From positions 1 to 48,470 of the forward strand of contig JAIRUZ010000062.1 in NCBI GenBank assembly GCA_031254115.1: DNA of 48,470 bases, in the 5' to 3' direction. The notes beneath the pieces are model-generated. The model worked only from the letters and a program-made list of their open reading frames with translations. It did not search any database and had not been told where the DNA came from. Shown in pieces: positions 1-7,678 of this stretch. Source of the stretch: Streptococcaceae bacterium. Its GTDB lineage: Bacteria; Bacillota; Bacilli; Lactobacillales; Streptococcaceae. Made by a program: the position numbers and the translations under genes. How positions within the stretch are numbered: the stretch's first letter is position 1; the number at the start of each line of letters is the position of its first letter.

Positions 1-1039
1 CGCGCGTGTCATGCGCCGGCACCGCCATAATTGCCCCATGTCCATAGCTAGCCAAGACATAGTCAGCTACCCAAATTGGAATAGGCTTTCCATTTACAGG
101 ATTTACAGCATAGCTACCAGTCCAAACGCCTGTTTTATCTTTCGCAAGGTCTGTACGGGCGAGATCCGATTTCAAAGCTGCCTGTTTTTGGTAGTCGGCT
201 ACAGCCCCTGCTTGCTCTGGGCTTACAATCGAATCAAGCAAGCTATGCTCTGGAGAAAGGACTGCATAAGTCGCCCCAAACAGAGTATCTGGTCGTGTTG
301 TAAAAACTGTAAACTCTTTATCAGAATCTAAAACTTTAAAGTTTACATCTGCCCCAACTGACTTTCCAATCCAATTCCGTTGCATTTCCTTGACAGACTC
401 TGGCCAGTCAAGATCATCTAAATCCTCAAGCAAACGATCCGCATAAGCCGTGATTTTCAAAATCCATTGGCGCATGGGCTTACGGACAACAGGAAAACCA
501 CCACGCTCTGATGTTCCATCGGGCAAAACTTCCTCGTTTGAAATCGCCGTGCCGAGTTCTTCTACCCAGTTGACCGGCACTTCTGCTTCATAGGCGAGGC
601 CTTTTTCGTAAAGCTTCGTGAAAATCCACTGCGTCCATTTATAAAAATTCGGATCGGTTGTATTTATCTCACGCGACCAGTCATAGCTGAAGCCCAGACT
701 ATTGATTTGGCGCTTAAAATTCGCGATATTTTCCGCTGTAAATTCAGCTGGATCATGACCTGTCGACATCGCATATTGCTCCGCGGGCAAGCCAAACGCG
801 TCCCAGCCCATTGGATGAAGGACGTTATAGCCTTGAGCACGCTTGTAACGGCTCAAAATATCTGTCGCCGTGTAACCCTCGGGGTGCCCCACGTGCAGCC
901 CCGCACCTGACGGATAAGGAAACATGTCCAACGCGTAAAATTTCTTGTCCTTTACGGCGTCATTTCGCGTCTTGAACGTCTGATTTTCCGCCCAAAACTT
1001 CTGCCATTTTTTCTCGATTTCTTGATGATTGTATTCCAT
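1..1039 (-). CDS. leuS: Leucyl-tRNA synthetase, N-terminal part (3' end outside window)
   Basis: Charges tRNA-Leu with leucine in the cytoplasm. The first 346 codons are visible and the gene runs off the left edge of the window. The start ATG at 1039 is preceded by GAGGAAAAGT, a good ribosome binding site. The protein begins [19 protein letters not shown]; the class I HIGH signature appears as [13 protein letters not shown] near residue 45, followed by the WDAFGLPAE segment. The later visible part ([14 protein letters not shown], then [12 protein letters not shown] at the edge) belongs to the CP1 editing domain. The frame is open throughout. No T-box leader was found in the 100 bases upstream. 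Confidence 0.96.
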   Translation of the reverse strand, partial: MEYNHQEIEKKWQKFWAENQTFKTRNDAVKDKKFYALDMFPYPSGAGLHVGHPEGYTATDILSRYKRAQGYNVLHPMGWDAFGLPAEQYAMSTGHDPAEFTAENIANFKRQINSLGFSYDWSREINTTDPNFYKWTQWIFTKLYEKGLAYEAEVPVNWVEELGTAISNEEVLPDGTSERGGFPVVRKPMRQWILKITAYADRLLEDLDDLDWPESVKEMQRNWIGKSVGADVNFKVLDSDKEFTVFTTRPDTLFGATYAVLSPEHSLLDSIVSPEQAGAVADYQKQAALKSDLARTDLAKDKTGVWTGSYAVNPVNGKPIPIWVADYVLASYGHGAIMAVPAHDTR

Positions 1040-1104
1040 ACTTTTCCTCATTTTAACAGAATGCAGCCGACTACGTCCACACTTGGCTGCCCCTCTTATT
1101 TTTT

Positions 1105-1134
1105 ATTGAAAAAGCGGTCAGGCCGCTTTGTTTT
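1105..1134 (-). terminator. Rho-independent terminator after prs
   Basis: A 7-bp stem, AAAGCGG/CCGCTTT (1111-1129), with a 5-nt loop sits directly after the prs stop codon. It is followed by a T-run on the minus strand and could work in both directions. Confidence 0.75.
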
Positions 1135-1141
1135 AGTGTCG

Positions 1142-2113
1142 TCAGCAAACATTGAGCGTATGCGTCTCAAAGAGTGGGGACAAGGGGCGCTCTTCGTGCG
1201 TCCGGATAATCGCTTCTGCTAAGAGACTTGCAATAGAAATTTGTTTGATTTTGGGCGAGCGCTGCGCGTCAGAAAGCTGAATTGTATCAAGCACAATTAG
1301 CTCCTTAATCGCTGAGTTTTCGATGCGCTCAATCGCTGGTCCTGACAGCACACCGTGCGTGCAGCACGCGTAAACCTCCGTCGCGCCAAGCGACGACAGC
1401 GCATTGGCCGCAAGCGTAATCGTCCCCGCCGTGTCAATCATATCGTCAATCAAAATCGCTTTTTTACCCGCGACATTGCCGATGATATTCATGATTTCAG
1501 CGACATTCGCTTTGGGGCGACGTTTGTCAATGATTGCAAGCTTTGTGCCCAGCATATTTGACAGACGACGCGCGCGCGTCACACCGCCATGATCAGGGCT
1601 GACAACGACAACCTCTTCTTTGCCCGTCAGGCCTTGCCGCTCAAAATAACTCGCAAGTAGCGGCGCGCCTGTCAGATGATCCACTGGAATATCAAAGAAA
1701 CCTTGAATTTGCGCGGCATGTAAATCGACCGTCAACAGCCTATCAATGCCCGACACTTGCAACATATTGGCAAAAAGCTTTGAGGTAATCGGCTCGCGCG
1801 CGCGCGCTTTACGGTCTTGGCGCGCATAGCCATAATATGGCATCACGACATTGATTGAATTGGCAGACGCGCGTTTCAGGGCATCAACAGCAATCAGGAG
1901 CTCCATGATGTTTTCATTGACGGGCGCTGACGTCGACTGAATCACGTACACGTCCTTGCCGCGCGCCGAATCAATGATGTTGACAGATGTTTCACCGTCA
2001 GAAAACGTTTTTGCTGTCACACGCGCGAGCGGCAAACCGATTTGAACGGCAATCTGTTTCGCAAGTTCCAAATTGGAATTGAGCGAGAGAAGCATTAAAT
2101 TTGAGTAGGACAT
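1142..2113 (-). CDS. prs: Ribose-phosphate pyrophosphokinase
   Basis: Makes PRPP from ribose 5-phosphate and ATP for nucleotide, histidine and NAD synthesis; cytoplasmic, normally a hexamer. The 323 residues match the usual family length. Recognisable segments are [10 protein letters not shown] near the N-terminus, the flexible-loop and catalytic stretch [12 protein letters not shown], the [11 protein letters not shown] segment, and the PRPP-binding motif [14 protein letters not shown]. It lies between ftsY and leuS, with its own promoter close to the start codon. The sequence before the ATG (AAAGGC) is too close to act as a normal ribosome binding site, so the message may be leaderless. Confidence 0.97.
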   Translation of the reverse strand: MSYSNLMLLSLNSNLELAKQIAVQIGLPLARVTAKTFSDGETSVNIIDSARGKDVYVIQSTSAPVNENIMELLIAVDALKRASANSINVVMPYYGYARQDRKARAREPITSKLFANMLQVSGIDRLLTVDLHAAQIQGFFDIPVDHLTGAPLLASYFERQGLTGKEEVVVVSPDHGGVTRARRLSNMLGTKLAIIDKRRPKANVAEIMNIIGNVAGKKAILIDDMIDTAGTITLAANALSSLGATEVYACCTHGVLSGPAIERIENSAIKELIVLDTIQLSDAQRSPKIKQISIASLLAEAIIRTHEERPLSPLFETHTLNVC

Positions 2114-2119
2114 GCCTTT

Positions 2120-2148
2120 ATTTTACCTTGAATTTCTAAATTTGTAAA
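2120..2148 (-). promoter_or_regulatory. prs promoter, leaderless type
   Basis: On the minus strand TTTACA (2143-2148), a 17-bp spacer and TAAAAT (2120-2125) form a near-consensus promoter. Only six bases separate the -10 from the ATG, so transcription would begin at or next to the start codon. Confidence 0.65.
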
Positions 2149-2192
2149 GAGCTAGGTGAGCGGTGTTTGGTGTTCTGCGCTTATCATTCGTT

Positions 2193-3272
2193 TTACAAAA
2201 GCTTTTCAAAAAGTCCGCGCATGAACGCGTCACCGTCGAAATCGGCTAAATCGTCAATTTTTTCGCCCAAACCGACGAGTTTGACAGGAATTTTGAGCGA
2301 TTGAATAATTTGCAGCACAATGCCGCCGCGCGCCGAGCCGTCGAGCTTTGTGAGAATCACGCCCGAAATCGGCGCCACTTTTGTGAAATCGCGCGCTTGC
2401 TGCACCGCATTTTGCCCCGTCGTCGCGTCAAGCGCAAGTAAGGTCTCGTGCGGCGCGTCGGGCAGCTCGCGTTTGATAATGCGCCCAATTTTCTCAAGCT
2501 CTTTCATGAGATTTTCTTTATTTTGAAGCCTGCCAGCCGTGTCAATCAGCAAAAAATCATACTTTTCCGCTTTTGCTTTTGCGAGCGCGGTGAAAACGAC
2601 CGAGGCGGGGTCTTCACCCTCCTTTCCTGCAACGATATCAACAGACGCGCGCGCCGCCCACTCTTTGAGCTGATTGATTGCGCCCGCGCGGAACGTGTCC
2701 GCCGCAGCCAGCAAGACTTTTTTGCCTGCGTTATGATAGCGCGCCGCGAGCTTGCCAATCGTCGTCGTTTTTCCGACACCATTGACCCCAATAAACAGCA
2801 TAACCGTGAGCCCGTCGGCTTCTGTCAGCGCTGACGACAGCGTCTCGGCCTCAAATTTGTCGACCATTTTCTCGATAATGATTTGGCGCAGCGCGTCTTG
2901 CGATTTCGCATTGGCAAGTCTGGCTTCCTGACGCAATTCCTCTGTCAATTCGCCTGCAAGCTGCACGCCAACGTCTGACAGAATCAGCGTTTCTTCCAAT
3001 TCCTCAAAAAATTCTTCATCGACACGGCGGAAATTCGCAAGAAAATGATTAAAGCGCTCCCCGAACGTCTGACGCGTTTTTTCAAGCGATTGCTCGTATT
3101 TCTCTTCGGTAATGACCGACTCATCAGCTGGCGTTTCTTCAACTTCATTTTCTGAAGTCACGTTTTCCAAAACCGCCTCTGAAATCGGCGCAATTTCTGC
3201 CAGCGCTGACGAAATGGACGCCTCATCATCATCCGCGCTTTTTTTTCCAAATAAACGATCAAAAAGTCCCAT
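2193..3272 (-). CDS. ftsY: Signal recognition particle receptor FtsY
   Basis: GTPase that receives ribosome-SRP complexes at the membrane and passes them to SecYEG/YidC. The protein has 359 residues. A short basic/hydrophobic start (MGLFDRLFGKKS) is followed by an acidic A region of about 70 residues, then the NG domain with the P-loop GVNGVGKTTTIGKLA, DTAGRLQNKENLM and TKLDGSARGG. The start at 3272 is chosen because AGGAGGCAACTG precedes this ATG; an upstream in-frame ATG would add a sequence unlike FtsY. The start overlaps the stop codon of the upstream small membrane protein, so the two are co-translated. One exact GTCAGCGCTGAC palindrome lies inside (2824-2835), read as SALT. Confidence 0.97.
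   Translation of the reverse strand: MGLFDRLFGKKSADDDEASISSALAEIAPISEAVLENVTSENEVEETPADESVITEEKYEQSLEKTRQTFGERFNHFLANFRRVDEEFFEELEETLILSDVGVQLAGELTEELRQEARLANAKSQDALRQIIIEKMVDKFEAETLSSALTEADGLTVMLFIGVNGVGKTTTIGKLAARYHNAGKKVLLAAADTFRAGAINQLKEWAARASVDIVAGKEGEDPASVVFTALAKAKAEKYDFLLIDTAGRLQNKENLMKELEKIGRIIKRELPDAPHETLLALDATTGQNAVQQARDFTKVAPISGVILTKLDGSARGGIVLQIIQSLKIPVKLVGLGEKIDDLADFDGDAFMRGLFEKLL
2824..2835. repeat. Highly iterated 12-bp palindrome GTCAGCGCTGAC (first of 12 exact copies)
   Basis: Exact copies begin at 2824, 4497, 11804, 16280, 18274, 24822, 28272, 29603, 33754, 35190, 37844 and 44708. Copies with one changed base (ATCAGCGCTGAC) begin at 13324, 34758, 42019 and 42750, and a two-mismatch copy begins at 4301. 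About 0.003 copies would be expected by chance in a window of this size. Within genes it is read both as SALT (six copies) and as VSAD (four copies); two copies are intergenic. Selection therefore seems to act on the DNA, not on a peptide. Confidence 0.95.
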
Positions 3273-3595
3273 CAGTTGCCTCCTAATCTTCCTTGATAGC
3301 TGTAAATTAAAATCACGCTGGCAAGAACAATGCCCCAAAACACAGGATTGACAAGGATTGCCAGCTGCGTCGTTTTCATGGCAAGTCGCGCGATGTAGAG
3401 CACCAGCGCCCCAATTTGAAAAATGACCGCCCAAATCAGCGTATATCTGATTTTAAGCGCGCGGCTCGCCGTGATTTTTGTCGTCAATTTGCTCCAAAGC
3501 AGCACCTGATCCACGCCCAGAAACACAGGCTGTTTGAGCCAAACGCTCAGCGCACACACCGCCGCAAGCGCTTGAAAACCAATTGCAATCGTCAT
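3272..3595 (-). CDS. Small membrane protein of unknown function
   Basis: I do not recognise this family. The 107 residues contain about three hydrophobic segments: residues 5-20, a central stretch around TLIWAVIFQIGALVLYIA, and a C-terminal stretch around VFWGIVLASVILIYSY. They are linked by short basic loops. The start overlaps the stop of the HAD phosphatase gene by four bases (ATGA), and its own stop overlaps the ftsY start. It is thus translationally coupled within a HAD-membrane protein-ftsY operon. No catalytic motif is visible. An accessory role in membrane biology is possible only by association with ftsY. Confidence 0.75.
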   Translation of the reverse strand: MTIAIGFQALAAVCALSVWLKQPVFLGVDQVLLWSKLTTKITASRALKIRYTLIWAVIFQIGALVLYIARLAMKTTQLAILVNPVFWGIVLASVILIYSYQGRLGGN

Positions 3596-4392
3596 CGTAA
3601 AACGTACTCCTCTATTATTTTGGCGACTGCATTTTCGTCGCAGGTCAATTTCGACACAATATCTGCCGCCTCTTTTGCCTCAGAAATCGCATTGGCAGGC
3701 GCGACGCCGAGCCCCGCCCACGCGAGCATCGCAACATCATTGCCTTCGTCGCCCATCGCAAGAACATTTTCAGGCGCAACGCCGAGCAATTCACACAATT
3801 TCGCAAGTCCCGACGCTTTATTAACACCCTTTGGCATGATTTCAAGCAACATATCGCGCGTTTTCACCCGCTCAAATTGTGGCAAAATTAGCGCCGATAT
3901 CGCTGCGTCTAAAACCGCTGGCTCAGCTGACAGCACCACTTTATTAAACATGACCTCCTGCGGAAGCCTCGCGAAATCAATCGGTTTAAATGTCAAAGTG
4001 TTGTTGATGTAGTGAACCTGCGATTTCCGCGCGAACTCGACAGTGTAAGACGTGTCGCCCGTGATGATGTCCATCGGCAAATCAAACCTTTGTGCCTGCT
4101 CATAAATCGCCCCAATATCCGCGTAACTTAGCACTATTTCCTCTAAAATTTTGCCGCGCCCGTCGCTAATTTGCCCGCCATTGTTGACAATCACGCGGTC
4201 AAAATCATGCGTCAGCCCGAGCTCATCAAGAAAGCTGACCGTTGAAACCCACGGCCGTCCTGTATTCAGCACAACTTTCACGCCCGCATCGACCGCGCGC
4301 CTCAGCGCTGATTTTGTAGCAGCTGACAGATTCTTCTCCCAATTTAGAGTCGTGCCATCAAGATCCAGTGACACCAATTTGATATTCGACAT
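3592..4392 (-). CDS. Cof-type HAD-IIB family phosphatase
   Basis: Cytoplasmic haloacid-dehalogenase-type hydrolase, probably acting on sugar phosphates or flavin-type phosphates; the substrate cannot be read from sequence. The 266 residues carry motif I as SLDLDGTTL, motif II as LNTGRPW, a lysine-containing region between, and motif IV as GDEGNDVAMLAWAG, the usual order for the Cof subfamily. It is the first gene of a coupled trio with the small membrane protein and ftsY. The start ATG has no Shine-Dalgarno sequence but a TATAAT box only six bases upstream, so it may be translated from a leaderless transcript. Confidence 0.93.
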   Translation of the reverse strand: MSNIKLVSLDLDGTTLNWEKNLSAATKSALRRAVDAGVKVVLNTGRPWVSTVSFLDELGLTHDFDRVIVNNGGQISDGRGKILEEIVLSYADIGAIYEQAQRFDLPMDIITGDTSYTVEFARKSQVHYINNTLTFKPIDFARLPQEVMFNKVVLSAEPAVLDAAISALILPQFERVKTRDMLLEIMPKGVNKASGLAKLCELLGVAPENVLAMGDEGNDVAMLAWAGLGVAPANAISEAKEAADIVSKLTCDENAVAKIIEEYVLR

Positions 4393-4398
4393 ACCGCA

Positions 4399-4404
4399 AT
4401 TATA
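4399..4404 (-). promoter_or_regulatory. -10 box of the HAD-ftsY operon, leaderless type
   Basis: TGGTATAAT on the minus strand is an extended -10 element ending six bases before the ATG. No ribosome binding site fits between them. Confidence 0.6.
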
Positions 4405-4423
4405 CCAGATTTGCCCACAAAAA

Positions 4424-4441
4424 AACTGTCAGCTGACAGTT
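4424..4441 (-). terminator. Terminator of yidC
   Basis: A perfect 18-bp palindrome, AACTGTCAGCTGACAGTT, overlaps the yidC stop codon and is followed by seven T on the minus strand. Its core GTCAGCTGAC is a two-base-shorter relative of the iterated GTCAGCGCTGAC palindrome. Confidence 0.85.
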
Positions 4442-5453
4442 ATTTTTTCTTGTTTTGTTTGCCTGCATTGCGGCCCGCGCCTGCTTTGTCCTTTTTGTCA
4501 GCGCTGACAGGATTTTCATCAGCTGCTGTTCCCTCAGTTAAACTGCCACGCACGCCCGAAATCAATTCGTCGAGCCCGTCAGTCTTTGCTACCACTGGCG
4601 TCACGTCCTTTGGCAAATCTTTCATCACTGGCGGATTTTTCGCAAATTCCTCATCAATTGCCACGCGCATCCGCGGCTTCATATAATACGTCACAATCAG
4701 CTGTTGAATCAGCACAACCAAACCGCCGACAACCCAGTAAAGCGTCACACCGGCTGGCGACATAAAGCTAAACACAATAATCATCACAGGGCTCATCCAC
4801 AGCATGGTCGTGCCGCCCGGCGCTTTCTTCTGCTCCTCCGTCATGCCCTGCATAATTACCCATGTCTGAATCAGATAGAAAACACCCGCCGCAAGCGTCA
4901 AGAAAACGCTTGGCTTGCCGAGATCAATCCCGTAAAACGACGCTGACGCAATCCCGTCCGTGTAACGCGCGGCATTGTAGAGCAAGATGAAAAATGGCCA
5001 CTGAATCAGCATCGGCAAACAGCCCATGCTGCTGAGCATATTAATCCCATTGTCTTTTTGCGCCTGCACAAGTTGCTGCTGCGCCGCCATCATGGCTGGC
5101 TGATCGCGTGCCTCGCGTGCCGCTTTCAGGCGATCATTGATTGGCTGAAAAACGGGCGCCAAATAGGCCATTTTTTCCTGCATATAGGTTGATTTGTATT
5201 GTTGGCGCAAACCAAGCGGTAAAATAAATACGCGCACAATCAATGTCACCACAACAATTGCCCAGCCAAAGCCAAGAGTCAACGGCTGTTTTGCAAAAAG
5301 ATCAATCACAGCCGCCCCTGGCCGAATCAACACCCAATAATACCAGTTGTGCACAGGAATCTGCGTTCCTTTTTCATAAGTTGCACAGCCGGCAAGCATG
5401 AACAACGCCACAAATGAACTCGCCACAAGCATCAAACGTTTCAAATTTTTCAT
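4440..5453 (-). CDS. yidC: Membrane protein insertase YidC/OxaA (lipoprotein)
   Basis: Inserts and folds membrane proteins, alone or with SecYEG. The 337 residues open with a lipoprotein signal peptide ending LAGC (Cys 23). The Oxa1 core follows, with the typical segment WAIVVVTLIVRVFILPLGLR, a cytoplasmic coiled hairpin (around KMAYLAPVFQPINDRLKAA), MGCLPMLIQWPFFILLYNA, and later transmembrane helices ending near QQLIVTYYMKPRM. The long, charged, lysine-rich C-terminal tail is like that of the SRP-linked YidC2 type. The gene lies near ftsY, another co-translational targeting factor. The start ATG lacks a Shine-Dalgarno sequence. An exact iterated palindrome sits in the tail (4497-4508). Confidence 0.95.
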   Translation of the reverse strand: MKNLKRLMLVASSFVALFMLAGCATYEKGTQIPVHNWYYWVLIRPGAAVIDLFAKQPLTLGFGWAIVVVTLIVRVFILPLGLRQQYKSTYMQEKMAYLAPVFQPINDRLKAAREARDQPAMMAAQQQLVQAQKDNGINMLSSMGCLPMLIQWPFFILLYNAARYTDGIASASFYGIDLGKPSVFLTLAAGVFYLIQTWVIMQGMTEEQKKAPGGTTMLWMSPVMIIVFSFMSPAGVTLYWVVGGLVVLIQQLIVTYYMKPRMRVAIDEEFAKNPPVMKDLPKDVTPVVAKTDGLDELISGVRGSLTEGTAADENPVSADKKDKAGAGRNAGKQNKKK

Positions 5454-5456
5454 AGA

Positions 5457-5471
5457 GTGCTATTATAGCAC
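5457..5471 (-). promoter_or_regulatory. yidC promoter within a 15-bp perfect palindrome
   Basis: GTGCTATTATAGCAC is a perfect inverted repeat that contains the extended -10 TGCTATAAT (TATAAT at 5462-5467, minus strand). Eight bases separate the -10 from the ATG. The symmetry could be an operator or chance; a similar TGCTATAAT precedes gpsA. Confidence 0.5.
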
Positions 5472-5515
5472 ATTTCCACACGAAATTCTCGGAGAAATAA
5501 ACATACCCGCAAGCC

Positions 5516-6058
5516 CTATTTTCTCTTAAATCTCAGAAAATAGCGATTGAAAAACTCAAACGGTTTTTTCAAAAGCATCATGAAAATAACATTTCCAATG
5601 CCATGCATCACATCAAAACTAACTCCCTGCACATAATACGCGAGAAATGAGCCCATCCGAAATAAAAACACTTCAAAAAGAGAAATCAGAAAGCCATAAA
5701 ACATACCGACGAAAAAACTAATCATAATTTGCCCGCCCAATTTACCAAGCGCTTTAAAACGCATCAACGAAAAATAGAGAAAAATAATTAAACTATAAGC
5801 AAGCATCTGCTCAAAAACCCAATACCCCATTCCGAGATAGACAGAAGTTGCAACAATCATAATATTTGCGACAACGAGCGCATCTGCGACGCCTAGATAA
5901 AAACAAATCAAGAGAATCATTACGGTGACTGGTTTAACATTTGGAATCCAGACAAAACTTAATCGTCCAACGACACAAAGAGCCGATAAAATCGCAAGCA
6001 AACACAAATGCCGCACTGTAAAATATGATTTTTTATCCTTTAGTAGTATAGAATTCAA
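5516..6058 (-). CDS. ECF transporter S component, probably for cobalamin
   Basis: Substrate-binding membrane subunit of an energy-coupling-factor importer; it needs the shared EcfA/EcfA'/EcfT module, which is not in this window. The 180 residues form about six hydrophobic segments after a short charged N-terminus, with the early ECF-S-like pattern LAILSALCVVGRLSF and a basic C-terminus. The start is taken as TTG at 6058, which overlaps the end of the DUF4430 lipoprotein gene by 26 bases, so the two are coupled. Lying behind a cobalamin riboswitch and beside a B12-dependent pathway, it most likely imports cobalamin or a related corrinoid. The substrate is an inference from context; sequence motifs for B12 were not seen. 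Confidence 0.8.
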   Translation of the reverse strand: MNSILLKDKKSYFTVRHLCLLAILSALCVVGRLSFVWIPNVKPVTVMILLICFYLGVADALVVANIMIVATSVYLGMGYWVFEQMLAYSLIIFLYFSLMRFKALGKLGGQIMISFFVGMFYGFLISLFEVFLFRMGSFLAYYVQGVSFDVMHGIGNVIFMMLLKKPFEFFNRYFLRFKRK

Positions 6059-6428
6059 TCGTGTCGCCTGCTTTTAAAATCACATCCTTTGCACCAACCT
6101 GCGAATCTTTTCCATTCACCTTAAACATCAGATAAATCTTATCTGCCGAACTTGTCTTCAACCCATTAATCGAATTAAGAAAGCCAGAACTTTCCTTTGC
6201 TCCCAGCTTTGCAACAGCAAAATCAAGCAAATTTGTTCCTTTTTTCACTTCGTAACTGGTCGTGGTTTTCCCAATTACAATTTGAATTTTTATTTGATTA
6301 GATACGATAGACGAGGATTGTGACACGCTTGATGAAGCCGTTGAGGTCTTAGCTGATGAACAAGCGGATAACCCCAAAGCAACAAGAACAACGCTAACAG
6401 TTAATACCCATTTTTTTATACGTTTCAT
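6033..6428 (-). CDS. DUF4430-domain lipoprotein, probable cobalamin-binding
   Basis: The 131-residue protein starts at the ATG at 6428, preceded by AGGAAAAATT. A lipoprotein signal (MKRIKKWVLTVSVVLVALG, lipobox LSAC, Cys 23) is followed by a Ser/Thr-rich linker to about residue 45. A single DUF4430 domain occupies residues 47-131: TSYEVKKGTNLLDFA, then FLNSINGL, then FKVNGKDSQVGAKD and LKAGDTIEFY. DUF4430 is known as the fold of the C-terminal domain of animal transcobalamin and is often found near B12 and ECF genes. It would sit on the outer face of the membrane and pass cobalamin to the S component encoded next. The cobalamin riboswitch in front supports this. A closely similar domain lies inside the pdu regulator. 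Confidence 0.85.
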   Translation of the reverse strand: MKRIKKWVLTVSVVLVALGLSACSSAKTSTASSSVSQSSSIVSNQIKIQIVIGKTTTSYEVKKGTNLLDFAVAKLGAKESSGFLNSINGLKTSSADKIYLMFKVNGKDSQVGAKDVILKAGDTIEFYTTKG

Positions 6429-6449
6429 AATTTTTCCTATTTCTAAGCC

Positions 6450-6483
6450 AAAAAGGCTTTCATTCTTTAGTGAGAGCCCTTTA
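6450..6483 (-). terminator. Terminator hairpin of the cobalamin riboswitch
   Basis: On the minus strand AAAGGGCT, a 15-nt loop and AGCCTTTTT form an intrinsic terminator between the aptamer and the lipoprotein start codon. This is the expected expression platform for transcription attenuation when cobalamin is bound. Confidence 0.7.
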
Positions 6484-6530
6484 TCAGTTATACCGATAAA
6501 AATGCCCTTTATAACATTTTTAAATTTTCT

Positions 6531-6612
6531 CATTCAAAGACCTGACTTAGCTTGCGCATCACAGTAGACGAAGGACTGTAAAGGATTCTCACCTTTTTCC
6601 ATGAAATAAGAC
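6531..6612 (-). promoter_or_regulatory. Cobalamin riboswitch aptamer
   Basis: The minus strand reads GGTGAGAATCC (6583-6593), then ACAGTCC, then CTACTGTGA, then AAGTCAGG (6541-6548). This is the order and spacing of the conserved core of cobalamin (B12-box) riboswitches. The aptamer is short, in the style of compact variants. It begins immediately after the pduV stop codon and is followed by a terminator hairpin and the DUF4430 lipoprotein gene. It is not placed before the pdu shell operon. A covariance search against the cobalamin families would settle it. Confidence 0.82.
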
Positions 6613-6615
6613 ATT

Positions 6616-7059
6616 TTACTTTTTTAGTTTTAAAAGAAGAAAAGTTTCTAACGCTTTCATTCCCAAGTTTTCATAAGTAGAAGTAACAAAAATTCGTTTG
6701 ACTCCTGCATTGTTTAAATTTTTCTTAATGAATTCTATCTTATCCTGAAATTCATTAAGTTCTGATTTTGTAATAATCCCAATGACTGGGCGCGTAAAGC
6801 GAGTCGCAAAGAAGGGTGGAAAAAAATTTTGATACCGATCCAAGCTTTGAACAAAGGCAACTACTTTTGCATCAACAGACGCTGTAATCAAGGCATTCTG
6901 GTAAAAAACATTCTCAATAAATTCACCCGGTGTATCAATCAATTGTTTATCAATGATGACTTGTTGCGTTTTTAAATAATCTATTTTTTCTCCGCTTAAA
7001 TACTGCATTAACGTTGTTTTCCCCACGCCAGTTGGTCCAATCAGCATTAACTTTTTCAT
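6616..7059 (-). CDS. pduV: PduV/EutP-type small GTPase of the microcompartment
   Basis: Ras-like P-loop protein of microcompartment operons, in Salmonella bound to the outside of the shell and linked to its movement. The 147 residues begin with the P-loop GPTGVGKTTLMQYLSG. QLIDTPGEFIE gives the G3 motif (DTPG), and GIITKSEL the G4 motif (TKSE variant of NKxD). The gene follows pduU by one base and is the last gene of the main pdu transcript, directly before the riboswitch. Confidence 0.93.
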   Translation of the reverse strand: MKKLMLIGPTGVGKTTLMQYLSGEKIDYLKTQQVIIDKQLIDTPGEFIENVFYQNALITASVDAKVVAFVQSLDRYQNFFPPFFATRFTRPVIGIITKSELNEFQDKIEFIKKNLNNAGVKRIFVTSTYENLGMKALETFLLLKLKK

Positions 7060-7060
7060 C

Positions 7061-7405
7061 TTACGTTCTCGTCATTTTAGAAATCGTAAAGCCAAGTATC
7101 TGATGTAACGTTACCGTCACTTGCTTCAAAGCAAATTCTACAGATGAAACTTCTCCAGTCAACACCACGGCTCCAGAAAACCGATCCATAAAACCAATGC
7201 TTACATTTCCAGACTTCTTTGCAATATCCGCTGCAATCAACGAAGCTTCAGAAGGCGTAATCGTCAAAATACCAATTGCCTTTGCTTCTGGTTCCAACCC
7301 AAGCTTTTCAAAGACCTCTTTGTCTACACGAGAAATCAAATGTGCCAACGTCACCTGTTTGCCGGGCACATATTCTTGAATCATACGTTCAATTTTTTCA
7401 GCCAT
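7061..7405 (-). CDS. pduU: PduU-type shell protein (circularly permuted BMC hexamer)
   Basis: Minor hexameric shell protein whose N-terminal strand forms a plug over the pore. The 114 residues start with [20 protein letters not shown], almost the same as characterised PduU, and continue with [20 protein letters not shown] and [20 protein letters not shown], then end SKMTRT. The length matches the family. Clear ribosome binding (GAGG) and close spacing place it in the pduN-U-V end of the operon. Confidence 0.96.
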   Translation of the reverse strand: MAEKIERMIQEYVPGKQVTLAHLISRVDKEVFEKLGLEPEAKAIGILTITPSEASLIAADIAKKSGNVSIGFMDRFSGAVVLTGEVSSVEFALKQVTVTLHQILGFTISKMTRT

Positions 7406-7414
7406 TTCACTCCT

Positions 7415-7678
7415 CTATTGATCAAAAGAATCAATGATTCCGACAATTGCCGCATCAATTGCAACTCGATTTTCTTGAAAAAGCAAGCGCGCAGATTGAC
7501 CACCTACCATCAGAACATAATCTCCAATGCCAGCACCCACAGTATCCGCTGCCACCTGTTGAAAACGAATCCCTTCCTTTTTAGAATTAATAGGTTGAAC
7601 AATCATCAATTTTGTCCCAATCAAACTTGTATCCTTTTGAGACGAGACGATCGATCCAACCACTTGTGCCATCATCAT
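7415..7678 (-). CDS. pduN: PduN-type pentameric vertex protein (CcmL/EutN family)
   Basis: Pentamer that closes the vertices of the microcompartment. About 87 residues: MMMAQVVGSIVSSQKD, the strand GTKLMIVQPIN, then VAADTVGAGIGDYVLM and AAIVGIIDSFDQ, the full single EutN/CcmL domain. Several ATG codons follow each other. The one at 7678 is chosen because the strong GGAGGGA site lies seven bases before it, while the ATG at 7684 would touch that site. The start overlaps the pduM stop. Confidence 0.94.
   Translation of the reverse strand: MMMAQVVGSIVSSQKDTSLIGTKLMIVQPINSKKEGIRFQQVAADTVGAGIGDYVLMVGGQSARLLFQENRVAIDAAIVGIIDSFDQ

Noticed and set aside
2-8. Lactococcal Chi site GCGCGTG
   Set aside because: It occurs, but GCGC-rich codons make it so common that enrichment or orientation bias cannot be judged by eye; a count against a background model is needed.
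11-331. Plus-strand frame within leuS
   Set aside because: leuS on the minus strand explains every base and has clear motifs.
1040-1100. Possible T-box leader before leuS
   Set aside because: GCAGCC/GGCTGC can pair here, but the AGGGTGGNACCGCG element and the specifier stem are missing.
2824-2835. Reading the iterated palindrome as a conserved peptide motif
   Set aside because: It is read in two different frames (SALT and VSAD) in unrelated proteins and also lies outside genes.
3416-4012. Plus-strand open frame of 198 codons opposite the HAD gene and the small membrane protein
   Set aside because: Runs across the junction of two coupled minus-strand genes and has no plausible start signals.
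6640-6660. Second cre-like sequence in the end of pduV
   Set aside because: Only about 12 of 14 positions match, and it is inside coding sequence with no good promoter at hand.
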